In this document: in pieces, positions 55,052 through 64,000 of the stretch
Numbering within the stretch: position 1 is the stretch's first letter
Layout of the letters: every line of letters begins with the position of its first letter
DNA from: Ceratopteris richardii
Taxonomy: Eukaryota; Streptophyta; Polypodiopsida; Polypodiales; Pteridaceae
Assembly (NCBI GenBank): GCA_020310875.1
Contig: CM035423.1
Span: forward strand, 144,704,337 to 144,768,336
Reading direction: 5' to 3'
DNA length: 64,000 nt
Program-made: the position numbers and the translations under genes
The notes under the pieces: generated by a model
Database searches by the model: none
The model's input: the letters and a program-made list of their open reading frames with translations, nothing else
What the model was told of the DNA's origin: nothing

Positions 55052-56418
55052 CTAATGCAACTTCTTGAAATTGTAATTTGGTGGCATCGTTGACATTCTA
55101 TAAGTATTACTCGGTTGTGGGGTTTTTGTGACAACTCCTTCCACCGCACTCTTTCTCATGTTGTTTGGTGCACTAGCCAATTCTGGTTGATCCACCACTT
55201 GATCTAGTTCGTCCCAATGTCCATCATCATTAACCTCAGTATTAAGATCAGCATTCGAGGTTGATTGATCATTCTTTACATTTGATTCCAAACACAAACT
55301 TGACTTTTCTAGACCCAACTACTTATAATGATTGATTTTGGATAATCTCTTACCCATATGTTTCTTTCTGTTGGCCTCACTCAATTGCCGATAATGATGT
55401 CCTTGGATAGTAAGGTTGATCTGCCCTTCCATATATTTGTGAGTTGCTTGAAGAGCATCTTCCAACTCAGCTTCTCTAATCGGAGGTGGTTGAGCCATAG
55501 TGGACTTTGGAATCATATGAGCGCATTTAGCCAATGGAGTTATGACCACATCTTCAAGATCTCTCATCCTTTTCAAGCCTCACATAGTTGGTTGGGCTTT
55601 GGTGCCAGCTTCCTTAGCAATTATGACACCACACTTGTTCTTTGGGACAGTGACAGACTTAACATACTTTGCCATTTCCAATGTAGATGGCATTTCCCTT
55701 AGATAATCATAAATGTTTAATGCATGGTAGATTAGAATGGTCAATGTTGTACAACCATTCCAAAAAATTTTGATGCCCCATTGTTTTTTTGCTTCGAAAA
55801 GCCTTTCCCGTACATATGATGTTAGGTTGATTTGGTTGCCAATCTGTTTTAGAACATGTGATAATATTTGGACCACTATTTTTTGTGGTGTTGTATACAT
55901 GTGCATGTTAGGGAAACAAAAATGTTGATATACTAGTCACACTTCTTCCTCTATATCTATCTGATTAATATCCAGAAAGGTTCTCTTTTTTGCTTCATGA
56001 CTCTCATACTTGAGATCAGTAATACCATCTTTAATCCATCCAAATGCTTCTTTAATGAGTTCATGGGTGAAGCGAATGGTTTGCAAGTTTCCTTGTAAAT
56101 CCATGACTCTAGCCTTTGGTACTTAAGTTTTGTTGACTGTAGGATGCAGGGTATTCATGACTTGAGTGCATCTTTCAAAGTTTGGCTTATAGACGGAAAC
56201 TTCAAATAAGCTTTGATGCCAGATTTTTTCCATGTGTCCATTACTCGAGGCAATTCATGAAGAACTTTGAAGTCTTGACTCATCATTGGGAAGTGATGGT
56301 CACGATCCATGATTCTTATGGTGATTAAGAAGAGGTGTTCTCTAGCTAGCTGGTCATCTTGAAACCACTAACCTTTTTCTTTGACTACACACTCCAAGGG
56401 GAGTTCATTTACCTCCAT
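55052..56418 (-). pseudogene. Unidentified long reading frame upstream of the 3' LTR
   Basis: From ATG 56418 (MEVNELPLECVVKEKG) the minus strand reads WFQDDQLAREHLFLITIRI, DFKVLHELPRVMDTWKKSG and onward with a few stops. After one frame change, 55906-55052 is a single frame of about 285 codons broken by only two stops (near 55577 and 55319). It includes VRERLFEAKKQWGIKIFWNG, LREMPSTLEMAKYVKSVTVP and PIREAELEDALQATHKYMEG, then an acidic tail. I recognise no domain, membrane segment or catalytic motif. Its position between the missing pol and the 3' LTR is where extra or env-like frames occur in some plant retroelements. Confidence 0.45.
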
Positions 56419-57667
56419 TTATTGGGTTGCTTAAGAATCCTCAGAAGCATTCACACTTGAATTGCAATACGTGATTAGTATGAGAAATTAGGAAAGATTC
56501 TTTTCTTCCATAGTGCTCAAGCATTTGTTGTTCACCTTTTAAACATGTCCCCCCTCACATAGGTGAGTGAATCATGATACTTGAAGGTATACATTTTTGT
56601 GATTTTTCTATTTGTTGAAAAGAAATAGGAAATGGTTAGTCATAGTCAAAGCAATTGTTAGTAATAGTTGGTAAAAGTCCTACATTACTATAGTACAAGT
56701 GAAGTCCTATTTTCGTTTGAGGAAATGTGCACTTTGCACCACTAAATAGTTTAAAGAAGTTGTGTGTTGAATACAAGGCCTTCTAGTTTGGCATTTTTGT
56801 GCATACTCTAAGTGCATTCAACTCATTATGAGTGCAATTTTGATGTTGCTTCTCGTGAATTTACTTTGCTGGTACACTCTTTGGTCACCATATTTGATAT
56901 GTCTTTGTTGTTTGATGTTGAGCCTTTGTTGGGACTTTTTCAAGTCAATTTTGGTGTTACTTCCTTTTTCTTGATCTCCCATATGTATTTTCTTTGCTTC
57001 TAGAGTTCCTATAGCTTCTTTGGCCTTCATCCTTTGTTATTTTCTTGTGAAGCTTTAATATCTTTGCTTGAATGCTGAGCATTTGGGCAAATACTTCAAT
57101 TTCTTCCTTGGATTTCTTCAATGTCTTCTTTGGGACCCATACCTGTTTTTATTTTCTTTGAGCTTCCATGAATCTTTTGTGTAACCATACTTGAAGTACC
57201 CTTGTGGTGACTTGTTGTGCTCTTCCTTTTTTGGAATGTCTTCTTCTTCTAGGGTTTGTTGGTTGTGCTTATGCTTCCTTGTATTGGTGCTCTTGAAGCT
57301 TATTTTTGCGAATCTATATTTGTTTGACTCTCTTGCATGGTAATTTTTGAGTTCCTTTTGACCTTAGGCCTATAGATAACTTCCCAATTTCCTCTCTGGA
57401 ATGAATGACCTCACTATGACTCTCGCAGATTATTTTTTGAGAAGGAAGGTTTGGTTGATTGCATCTAGTTCTTCAAAGGGAGGGACATCCTTCTCATCTT
57501 TCTTCCATCTTTCTTCTTGCACTTTAGCGCACAAATCATGTGGCCACCACTTGCGGAATCATTGAGTTTCTTTCTATGGTCTCAAAACCTAATTCTACTT
57601 CAATCTCCTTAGTTTGTTCCGATTTCTCTTGTTGTGAATTATGGTTTTCTAAACATCCTTGGAACAT
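56419..57667. other. Interior of the nested element, weakly coding
   Basis: A Lys/Gln-rich minus-strand frame (57030-56818) reads as a possible coiled coil; upstream readings include FAQMLSIQAKILKLHKKI. No conserved motif. This is where pol would be expected and none is visible. Confidence 0.4.
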
Positions 57668-58009
57668 TTATCCTAGGATTCTCATTTTAAGGAGGCTTGG
57701 TATTGCTTGTTCTAGCATGACCTGAGCAATTTCAATTGATTTCTTACATATTTCCAATCTTTCCTTCTCAAGGTCTCCTCTTGGGTAACTTTTATCATAT
57801 TGTTCTAGACCAAGTCTTGTCCCTATTCTAGATTGAGAAGCTTTTAACCACATTTTTAAGTCTTCAAGCATAGGGTCAGCTAGAATTGATCCCGCCTGCT
57901 CCTTCGTTTGATTCTCGTTCACCACATTCATGTCTTGATTGGTTGGACAATTTTGATTAGGTTTGGGATCTTTTATTGTATTCTCCTTTTCTTCAACCAC
58001 TTTTGTCAT
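57668..58009 (-). pseudogene. Unidentified charged frame of the nested element
   Basis: A 113-codon minus-strand frame rich in Glu, Lys and Asn (MTKVVEEKENTIKDPKPNQN ... LEICKKSIEIAQVMLEQAIP). It lies just downstream of the gag-like segment. No domain recognised. Confidence 0.35.
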
Positions 58010-58115
58010 CCACTTGTTTTTAACCTTTTCTCTTCTTGCTTTCCATCTGTGAGTTTTTTTAAAGGTGTCAGAGGATTTTTCTAAATCTTCTACTACTTGG
58101 GGTGAAGCTTATATC

Positions 58116-58612
58116 TCATTTTTCCTTTTGTGGACTATCATGTCCTTGATTTTCCACGGTTTCTTTTGCTTTGGCTCTGGTGATGGATTTCAATGGCACA
58201 ATGTATTCTTTATCACTCCTTGAGGACTCTATTACCTCAATTACATTGATCTGAGATGTGGGTGATGTTTTGGATGGGCTTTTGGGGTAGTCTCTGAACA
58301 AGTGTTCTTTCTTAGAGTCATTGCAATACCCTTACCAAACTCTAGGGGGTGGTGGGTGGTGGGTGGTAAGGCATTGTACATCCCCTAATAAAATGGTATT
58401 CTCCACTAGATAGGAACTCCTTGAAAGTTTGTAGAGATATATTGCATGGACATCCTATACTCTCCTTCTATTGCTGACATGAGCTCTATTGAATGGACGG
58501 AGCTATGCATATCTTCAAAGGCCATAATCATTTCTTCCTCTGAGTTACTAGAGGTTTCTGAGTAAATGGAGTGAATACTTTGTTGGGTTACACTTCTTGT
58601 TGAGGATATCAC
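58116..58612 (-). pseudogene. Gag-like segment with degenerate zinc knuckle
   Basis: Minus-strand readings give an acidic/Ser-rich part (SSNSEEEMIMAFEDMHSS), then YCNDSKKEHLFRDYPKSP near 58325-58275. The last resembles a retroelement CCHC knuckle followed by P-K-S-P, with two of three cysteines replaced. It is followed by VPLKSITRAKAKETVENQG, similar to the basic stretch between gag and protease in gypsy elements. Stops separate the parts. Confidence 0.4.
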
Positions 58613-58789
58613 ACTTCTTCATCTTCATAGGACACATCTTGGCCTTAGGTTCATTCATAGTCTAGGGTTTTCCTTTTGCTTTTGTGTCAATTCTCAAGCC
58701 TTAGAAGTGACTTGGTTCAAGTTTTGAATGTAAAATTTCCTAAGATTTTCACTTTAGAGTCTTTTCTAAGTCGTTTGTATCTCCCATGA

Positions 58790-59262
58790 TACACAATACT
58801 TACACCTAGATGATACTCAACTCAAGCAATACACGATATTGGTTATACCATGATACATGATACTCACGAGAGACAATACGATACTTGATCTAAAAACAAC
58901 ACACGATACTTGGGCAAGTATCAGTGACACACAATACAAGAGAGCAATGATACATGATACCAGACTTCACAATACACGATACACAATTATCACGATACAT
59001 GATTCTTGAAGGTATTGGTGATTTATGATACATTGAAAGAAGATACACGATACAACCCACATTGTGGCACACAATACTTAGAAAGTATCGATGATGCATG
59101 ATACTAGGTGATCATGATACTCGACCAGAAGATACACAATACCTAGATATCGTGATACACTATGAGTAGGTATTAGCGATACATGATCCATACCAAGTAT
59201 TTGCGACACACAGGAATTTTGTATCATGATACCAAACTTAGTCGATCACAATACTTAGACTT
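58790..59262. repeat. Cryptic GATAC/CACAATAC-rich repeat
   Basis: Dozens of short variants of cacgatac, cacaatac and gatacatgatac, plus their inverse forms (gtatcg, gtatcatg), recur irregularly every 8-25 bp over about 470 bp. There is no fixed period. It lies in the leader between the 5' LTR and the gag-like frame of the nested element. Weaker copies continue to about 59400. Confidence 0.85.
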
Positions 59263-60639
59263 TTTGAAGTCCAAATTTAAAATTTTATATGTATGTGCTC
59301 CTTCTGCTCTCCTTGTCACCCTTGTGTGTCCATACCTAGAAAATCCTTTCAATTTCTCCCTATTCACATCGCACGATACTCGACAAGTGTCGTGTCACCC
59401 CATGTGAGTGATCAAACACAACTTTGATTTTTCCACACTGTAGTGCTTACCTCAAAGATAATCTCCTCAAGTTTTTGGAGTCAGATGCTTGCTAAACCGT
59501 GAGTTCTCCCCGATACAAGACTCATGATGCAGATTGTCTCACTCTCTCCATGATACTTGCTAAAAAAAAGTGACTAGAAATGAGGTGAAATTTTGTTTTT
59601 AGCCTCTAGCTGAGACTAGAGACTAAAAAAAAAAATGAAACTTTTTGTGAATTTTTTTGGAATTAATTTTCTATACTATTTCCACACACACTCTATGTCC
59701 TACTTCCTAACCCTAACTCCTTCCCTCTTGACCTAATCCTAAAAACGTGTCACACACACACAATGAGTGTATGAAGTAACAAGTGCAAGGGAAGTTTGGA
59801 CTTTCCACACTACTCAAATCACTTCTTCATGCTCACTACCTTCACAACTATGCTTTAACCATCATGTAGGCACCTTGATTGAAGGCGACCCCCCTGGCAA
59901 TGGTGCCAAAAGCATGTGTACTTGTGCTCACAATGTCTTAGGGGCTTGCAACAAAGGAGACTAAGTCCCTAACATCAAGCAAGTGCATAAAGTGGTGGCA
60001 TTGATACACTCATTTAATCATCAATCCGTGAGCTTAACCCCATCAAATGTATGAAGATATTTGCAAACATGATAGTTAATGTATTTAAGGGACAAGTAAT
60101 GCATGCAAACTATGCTAAATCTACCTCACATGACACCTCTTACACAATGGCATGTATCACAATACTTGGTGCAGTAGTACATACTAATCGAGTGATTTCT
60201 CTAAGTTCAATACTCGAATATAGTCAATAGTGAGTTCATTTCAAAGCTCTTGAAAAGACGCATCCAATGCTACTTTTGACTAAATTGGATATTTGTGCTT
60301 AACACTACAACCAAAAAATAGAGTGGTGGGAAAAACTAACTATCACTTCTACTTTCCTATACTCCACACACACACACACCAAGACAACAAAAAGAGATGG
60401 GGAAGGGGTAGACAACACCTCTAGACACACATTCCATGCCTCAGACACACATGCAAGCTCAAGGAGAAGAAGATACACGGACAAGAAGAAGCAAATTTGA
60501 AATTTTCCAAAGTTATTTCTTCACAATGAAAAAAGTCTTTACAAAAGAGTCACAAGTGACTTATATATATGTGCCCTAAATTTGGTCCTTTCACATAAGA
60601 GACCGAAACTTTATTCATAAATCACTAAGTTCCTACTAA
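59263..60639. other. Leader of the nested element, no gene
   Basis: Short frames only. A CA run lies at 60367-60380. No PBS matching initiator-Met was found next to the LTR. Confidence 0.5.
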
Positions 60640-60826
60640 TACGCAAGGGTAATGTTACATTCTTCAGGGATCATGCATCTAGAGGACTCCTCTAGAGCAA
60701 TCACAAAGCTTCTTGAGATTTTACAAGGGATTTTAGGAAAAGAAAATGGGCCATTCATTGAAAATTTTGGGGCCTACTTTTCATTACTTCTTTCTATTGT
60801 TTCCTTGTCTTCAATCCTCTACAACA
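60640..60826 (-). repeat. 5' LTR (187 bp) of the nested element
   Basis: Same length as the left LTR; its inner end reads TA instead of CA on the minus strand (CTTGCGTA). Ends TGTTGTAGAGG at 60826. Confidence 0.9.
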
Positions 60827-60992
60827 TGCACAATATTGAATGTATTACCAATCGAATGTACAAAGATAAGCATGTCATTAGGGTTATAAGCGTATATATA
60901 CAAGCAGGGGGGAAAAATCTCCTAAAGAGGGAAAAAAGTGCCTCGACAGTCCTATGCTTGTTCACACACATGACTACAGAAATATATCAATA
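60827..60992 (-). repeat. Partial 5' LTR of copia copy B
   Basis: Matches 51272-51438, including gaatgtattacc and the gagggaaaaaagtgcctc block. The inner 64 bp of the LTR are missing. The outer end reads tatatcaata (CA changed to TA) and is followed by gatgc. Confidence 0.87.
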
Positions 60993-61681
60993 GATGCATG
61001 AAGTGCATGAATGTCAAGAATTTTTAGAGCAAAGGAATGCTTGAATAATTTATGGCATGCAAGGACATGCATTTGCATGCAAGAACATACATTTTCATGA
61101 ATAAAAGTCCCTTTTGGTTGTTAAGGATATGAACAAGTGAATGTATCTTTCTAGTACTTAACTTACTTTTGAGTGAAAGCTTGAAATGCTGGAAGAAGTG
61201 AAAATAGATATTTGCAAACTCATGCTAATTACAGCTTTTCAAGTCAAGTATCTAGAAATTCCTTCCCAAGGTGATACTTACGTCAAATACTTAATGTGAA
61301 GTTTATATTAATTAACGAGCTATGTCTTCCTTAGTAAAAAGCAAGCAAAAGTAAGGAAACAATTTAGGAAGATACATTCAAATACTTAAGTTTTCTTGCC
61401 ACATAAATGAACAGCAAGTCATATACACATGAGAACCTAGAATATTCAATGATTATTGTAAGTATTAGAGATACTTATAGAAATTCATTTGAAGTATTCC
61501 TAAGAAAGATATCTTTGAGAAATCATTAAAATTCTTCAAAGAGATTTTACTTTTTCTTGTGTAATTTCTCATGCATCCTAAGCAAGATAGTACCTTAGTA
61601 TAGTTTAAAAGTTTCATAATCACTTTGATATAGAGATTTCACTTGATTCCATCGAAGAGAATGATGGGAAAGAAATCTACT
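60993..61681. other. AT-rich sequence, nothing recognised
   Basis: No long frame or repeat partner. tgcatgcaaga-like words repeat near 61050-61090. Confidence 0.5.
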
Positions 61682-61910
61682 TAGCCTAGTGGTTATGTCT
61701 TAAGGATGAGAATGACGAAGCCTTGTGTTCAACCCTCATGGGGAGCATAGGGAGAGAGTTTTGTCCAAAGAGATCTAGTCTAAGCCTTCTCACTCAAATT
61801 GAGCTAACATAAGTTAATTTGGGTCCAAGGAGACTTAACTTAAAAGGTGAGTACACCTACCACTAGTGGGTTCTAGTGGAAGGTGATAAAGTGGTGGTGG
61901 AGATTGCACA
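61682..61910 (+). mobile_element. SINE-like element with tRNA-derived head
   Basis: A Pol III box A (tagcctagtgg, 61682-61692) and box B (gttcaaccc, 61727-61735) lie 45 bp apart, as in tRNA genes and tRNA-derived SINEs. The sequence between does not fold into an obvious cloverleaf, so it is not a working tRNA gene. The 3' limit is unclear; no poly(A) or target duplication was identified. Confidence 0.5.
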
Positions 61911-61912
61911 TG

Positions 61913-62162
61913 CATATGTGAAATCTAGTTAATTCAGAGGTCACAATTGATTAGAAGAGCTATAAATATAAGCATAAGCTTGGGATAAGAGTCATCTCTA
62001 TAGCACATGGTGGTCCTAATGCTCCTAGTCCTTCACATGTATGTGGACTTCGGTTAAATTAGAGGTCACCATTGATTCGAAGAGCTATATGTAGAAGTAT
62101 AGGGTTGGTAGGAGAGTCATCTCTCTAGCATGTGGTGGTCCTAATGCTCTTAGTCCTTCACA
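61913..62162 (+). repeat. Tandem duplication (about 125 bp) ending at a PBS
   Basis: Two copies each end in ggtcctaatgct, c/t, tagtccttcaca (about 61913-62036 and 62037-62162). The second ends CA immediately before a PBS, so the pair is probably the 3' part of an LTR with an internal duplication. Confidence 0.8.
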
Positions 62163-62175
62163 TTGGTATCAAAGC
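62163..62175 (+). other. Primer-binding site (initiator Met tRNA)
   Basis: TTGGTATCAAAGC differs from the canonical copia PBS by one base and follows an LTR-like CA end. The downstream region (62176-62830) has no gag I can recognise. Confidence 0.7.
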
Positions 62176-62819
62176 CTCAAGCTTTTTTCATGGTGGGTTT
62201 GGCGGGTCCCATCATCTTCCTCACAAACTTCCATGAAGATTTTGGTTCTTTTTTATTACTCTATTTCATTAAATTTCGGATGCCTTCTCTCCATCATTCA
62301 TGTTGTTGTGCGATTCCCAATGTATTCATTGCTTTTTCCAAATTAACTTTATGCAAAAAGATAGAATCGCTTGAATTTGTCGTACCCCACTCTCAAACTC
62401 ACGACCTACATATGGAGAGCGAGAAGTCTATACACTCACATGGTTGTCTATTTTTTAACATAAATCAAAAATAAAAATATCATAAAAAACTCAACCCTTG
62501 AGACATGAAACCCATGATCATGACGCAGGAGGATTGTAGCATGTCCATTGTTGCCATTGTGGCACACTTGAATGATAATTTAACAATTTTCTTTTTATAT
62601 TGTTTTTTTTTTCAACGAGTAAGTTTAGTTGAAGCTCAATCTTCCTTTTCTTGAATTGATTAAAAAGAACAACTCTACAAGTGAATGAGGATAGTACCCA
62701 TGGGACACCCATATCCCAAAAAGCAGGGGTTAGATTGCTTTAAGGTGATACAATGATGACTGCCTAAAGGCTATAAGGAAGCATGGTTTAATACTGGCTT
62801 AAGGCCCAACAAATGTCAC

Positions 62820-62895
62820 CTACGGCTTGCGAGGGTTGAAGCCCTACCCCCACCTCAAGAGGCAAAGGCCCAAACCACTCGAACTAGCACACGTC
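62820..62895 (-). mobile_element. SINE-like tRNA-derived head, minus strand
   Basis: On the minus strand tagttcgagtgg (62886-62875) fits box A and ggcttcaaccc (62843-62833) fits box B, about 45 bp apart. No cloverleaf is seen. The body may extend left to about 62700 (aaggcccaac, ttaaaccatg), but its end is not visible. Confidence 0.45.
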
Positions 62896-63315
62896 GACTT
62901 CTTTTTATATTGTTCTTTGGTTGTGCATTTTCAAAGCTAATTTACATGACGCAGCAGAAGTACGTTGAGAAACCTTTTTGGAAGGTAAATGCAAATATAT
63001 GTATCCTAGTGTATGTTTTCAGGTTTTTGAAGACAGGAAATAGCAGGTGCAGAGACAGTATATGCTACATTTGTTGTCAAGCAATGATTGCTTGATGTGT
63101 TCACTATTGGATATCTAGTTTGCATATTTTCTCAAGTATTATGGTTCATATTCAGCAAGTTCAGATTTTTGAAGGAAAGTCGAATTCAGTTTTGAAGAAG
63201 ACTTTTTTTCTGAAGTGTCGGAAGTACAAGCTTGTGACAGGCTATTCTAAGCTTGTGGTAATTTGCAGATTATAAAGTTTGCAGATCTAGTCCAAAATGC
63301 ACCAATATGACATTG
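62896..63315. other. Probable 3' internal region of a copia, no frame recognised
   Basis: It precedes a PPT and LTR start. A 61-codon frame (62910-63095) has no known domain. Confidence 0.4.
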
Positions 63316-63325
63316 CAAGGGGGAT
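63316..63325 (+). other. Polypurine tract
   Basis: gcaagggggatt (about 63314-63325) immediately before TGTTGG, the same PPT form as at 51439-51448 (minus). Confidence 0.8.
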
Positions 63326-63477
63326 TGTTGGAAACAATGTCCTATTTGTCAAAGGTTGGTCAATCTTGCTCTTAGATCATAGCATCAATAGACATGTTGC
63401 ATAGTCTTTGATTCAAGAATTGATGGGCGCTACAAAGTATCTATAGCGTTTCTTAGTACATCCTACAACAGAACACG

Positions 63478-63563
63478 TGGGCGCCGTGGCTATGTCATGC
63501 TCCTCTCATACAACCCTCCAGGGATCAAATCCCCCAGACGACAGCGCGCGGCAGTGTTTTTTT
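63478..63563 (+). mobile_element. tRNA-like / SINE-like element inside the LTR
   Basis: A box A-like tgggcgccgtgg (63478-63489) and a very good box B ggatcaaatcc (63522-63532) are 42 bp apart. The latter sits in a T-arm-like hairpin (ggg-atcaaat-ccc). A T7 run at about 63557 could terminate Pol III. The acceptor stem does not pair, so a functional tRNA is unlikely. GC content is higher than in the surroundings. Confidence 0.5.
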
Positions 63564-63697
63564 ATAATATGTTTTCCAAATAAAAGCAAAAGCAGATGAA
63601 GACGGAATCGCGTAGCGATGAGCAATCACGAACGGAGCTTTCGCGATAGAGTTTTTTGTTTGGCTTTTGGAGGTTTGCTTTTCAAAGTACAAGAATA

Positions 63698-63708
63698 CTA
63701 TATAAACA
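63698..63708 (+). promoter_or_regulatory. TATA box of the LTR
   Basis: actatataaac about 370 bp into the LTR, followed by a leader-like sequence (cttgtattcatcc). Confidence 0.5.
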
Positions 63709-64000
63709 AGTGCTTGGCTCACTTGTATTCATCCTTCACCTAGGATCAACACAAGCTTTATAGAGCTTGGACCTCAATAGAGGTGGTGTTTCTTCTAGCA
63801 CATGGGGCAGCCATGGTGCTAACTTGAAGCATGTTGAGGAGCAGCTATGGAGTTCTTCTTGGTGATTCTTCTTGGAGAAGATGAAGGGTGTGCTCACACT
63901 CTAGCTCATGGAGAGGAGGTCATCTCTTGTTCATGGCAAGAAGACTTGATTATTAGCAGCTTGATGGTGAGGATCGCCCATCTACATGATGTATTTGAAG

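Larger units (their letters stand above)
54730..60826 (-). mobile_element. 6.1-kb LTR element with 187-bp LTRs and no recognisable pol
   Basis: Two 187-bp direct repeats (54730-54916 and 60640-60826) bound the element. A purine tract CTAGAGGGGGAGAG (minus strand, 54917-54930) next to the left repeat fixes the orientation as minus. The interior has a weak gag-like reading (58612-58116), Lys-rich frames, and an unidentified frame (56418-55052). No RT, integrase or protease motif was found, so it would be non-autonomous. No PBS is evident next to 60640 and no target duplication is seen. The element interrupts copia copy B. Confidence 0.8.
51208..60992 (-). mobile_element. Copia copy B with both LTRs, split by a nested element
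   Basis: The 3' LTR is 51208-51438 and the partial 5' LTR is 60827-60992. Flanking 5-mers are gatgt (51203-51207) and gatgc (60993-60997), a one-mismatch target duplication. The internal region runs 51439-54729, and a 6.1-kb foreign LTR element occupies 54730-60826. Compared with the plus-strand copy at 15649, about 0.8 kb of host is missing at the insertion (64 bp of LTR, the PBS and the gag N-terminus). Confidence 0.82.
63326..64000 (+). repeat. Start of a copia 3' LTR, runs off the window
   Basis: Begins TGTTGGAAACAATG right after the PPT. A TATA box lies at 63698-63708. No second copy is present in the window; the LTR is at least 675 bp. A tRNA-like head (63478-63563) lies inside it. Confidence 0.7.

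Noticed and set aside
58116-58612. Endogenous pararetrovirus coat-protein zinc finger
   Set aside because: The cysteine motif is degenerate, no viral RT or movement domain is present, and paired LTRs with a PPT indicate an LTR retrotransposon instead.
63478-63550. Functional tRNA gene
   Set aside because: Box B is good, but the acceptor and anticodon stems do not pair by eye; it is better called tRNA-like or SINE-like.

Overview
The window looks like intergenic nuclear DNA from a land plant with a large, repeat-rich genome. The evidence is several Ty1/copia and Ty3/gypsy LTR retrotransposons primed by initiator-Met tRNA, a LINE, a hAT transposase relic, tRNA-derived SINE-like heads and very long simple-sequence tracts. 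I found no cellular protein-coding gene, rRNA gene or standard tRNA gene. The species cannot be named from this sequence. Most long open frames in 17.5-25.6 kb are simple repeats read through, not genes.

Layout. 1-388 is the 3' part of an LTR whose family recurs inverted at 45546-46203. 0.5-2.1 kb holds gypsy integrase and protease relics, and 3.4-7.4 kb is degenerate. 7431-8003 is a four-copy tandem repeat abutting a decayed minus-strand copia (8020-10306). 15649-17200 is the 5' end of a copia with a 232-bp LTR. 17.6-18.0 kb is a GAAA/GATA tract and 18.3-18.9 kb a hAT remnant. From 18.9 to 25.5 kb the DNA is almost entirely microsatellite, interrupted by a 5'-truncated LINE (20.27-22.58 kb). 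25.5-30.7 kb is a minus-strand gypsy (LTR-like region, gag, protease, RT) cut off inside RT by the microsatellite block.

30.7-42.6 kb is a nested complex. A second LINE copy is split by an unexplained 3.9-kb insertion and by a nearly intact 6.7-kb copia (34922-41633) with long LTRs, PBS, PPT and a perfect 5-bp target duplication. 42.6-46.2 kb is another copia with a 658-bp LTR and 46.4-49.3 kb a gypsy pol. 49.3-61.0 kb holds two copias of the 231-bp-LTR family. One of these (51208-60992) carries target duplications at its two ends and has itself been invaded by a 6.1-kb element with 187-bp LTRs (54730-60826). That element has a weak gag-like stretch, no recognisable pol, and an unidentified reading frame just before its polypurine tract. 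61-64 kb carries three tRNA-like (box A/box B) heads, a PBS, and the PPT plus LTR start of another copia.

Nothing here forms an operon or cellular pathway. What can be read is the order of invasion and decay. The youngest intact insertion appears to be the copia at 34.9-41.6 kb, with about 3-4% LTR divergence by eye and one frameshift. The least explained material is the 187-bp-LTR element's extra reading frame and GATAC-rich leader, the 3.9-kb insertion in the LINE, and the mirror-ordered microsatellites around the first LINE.
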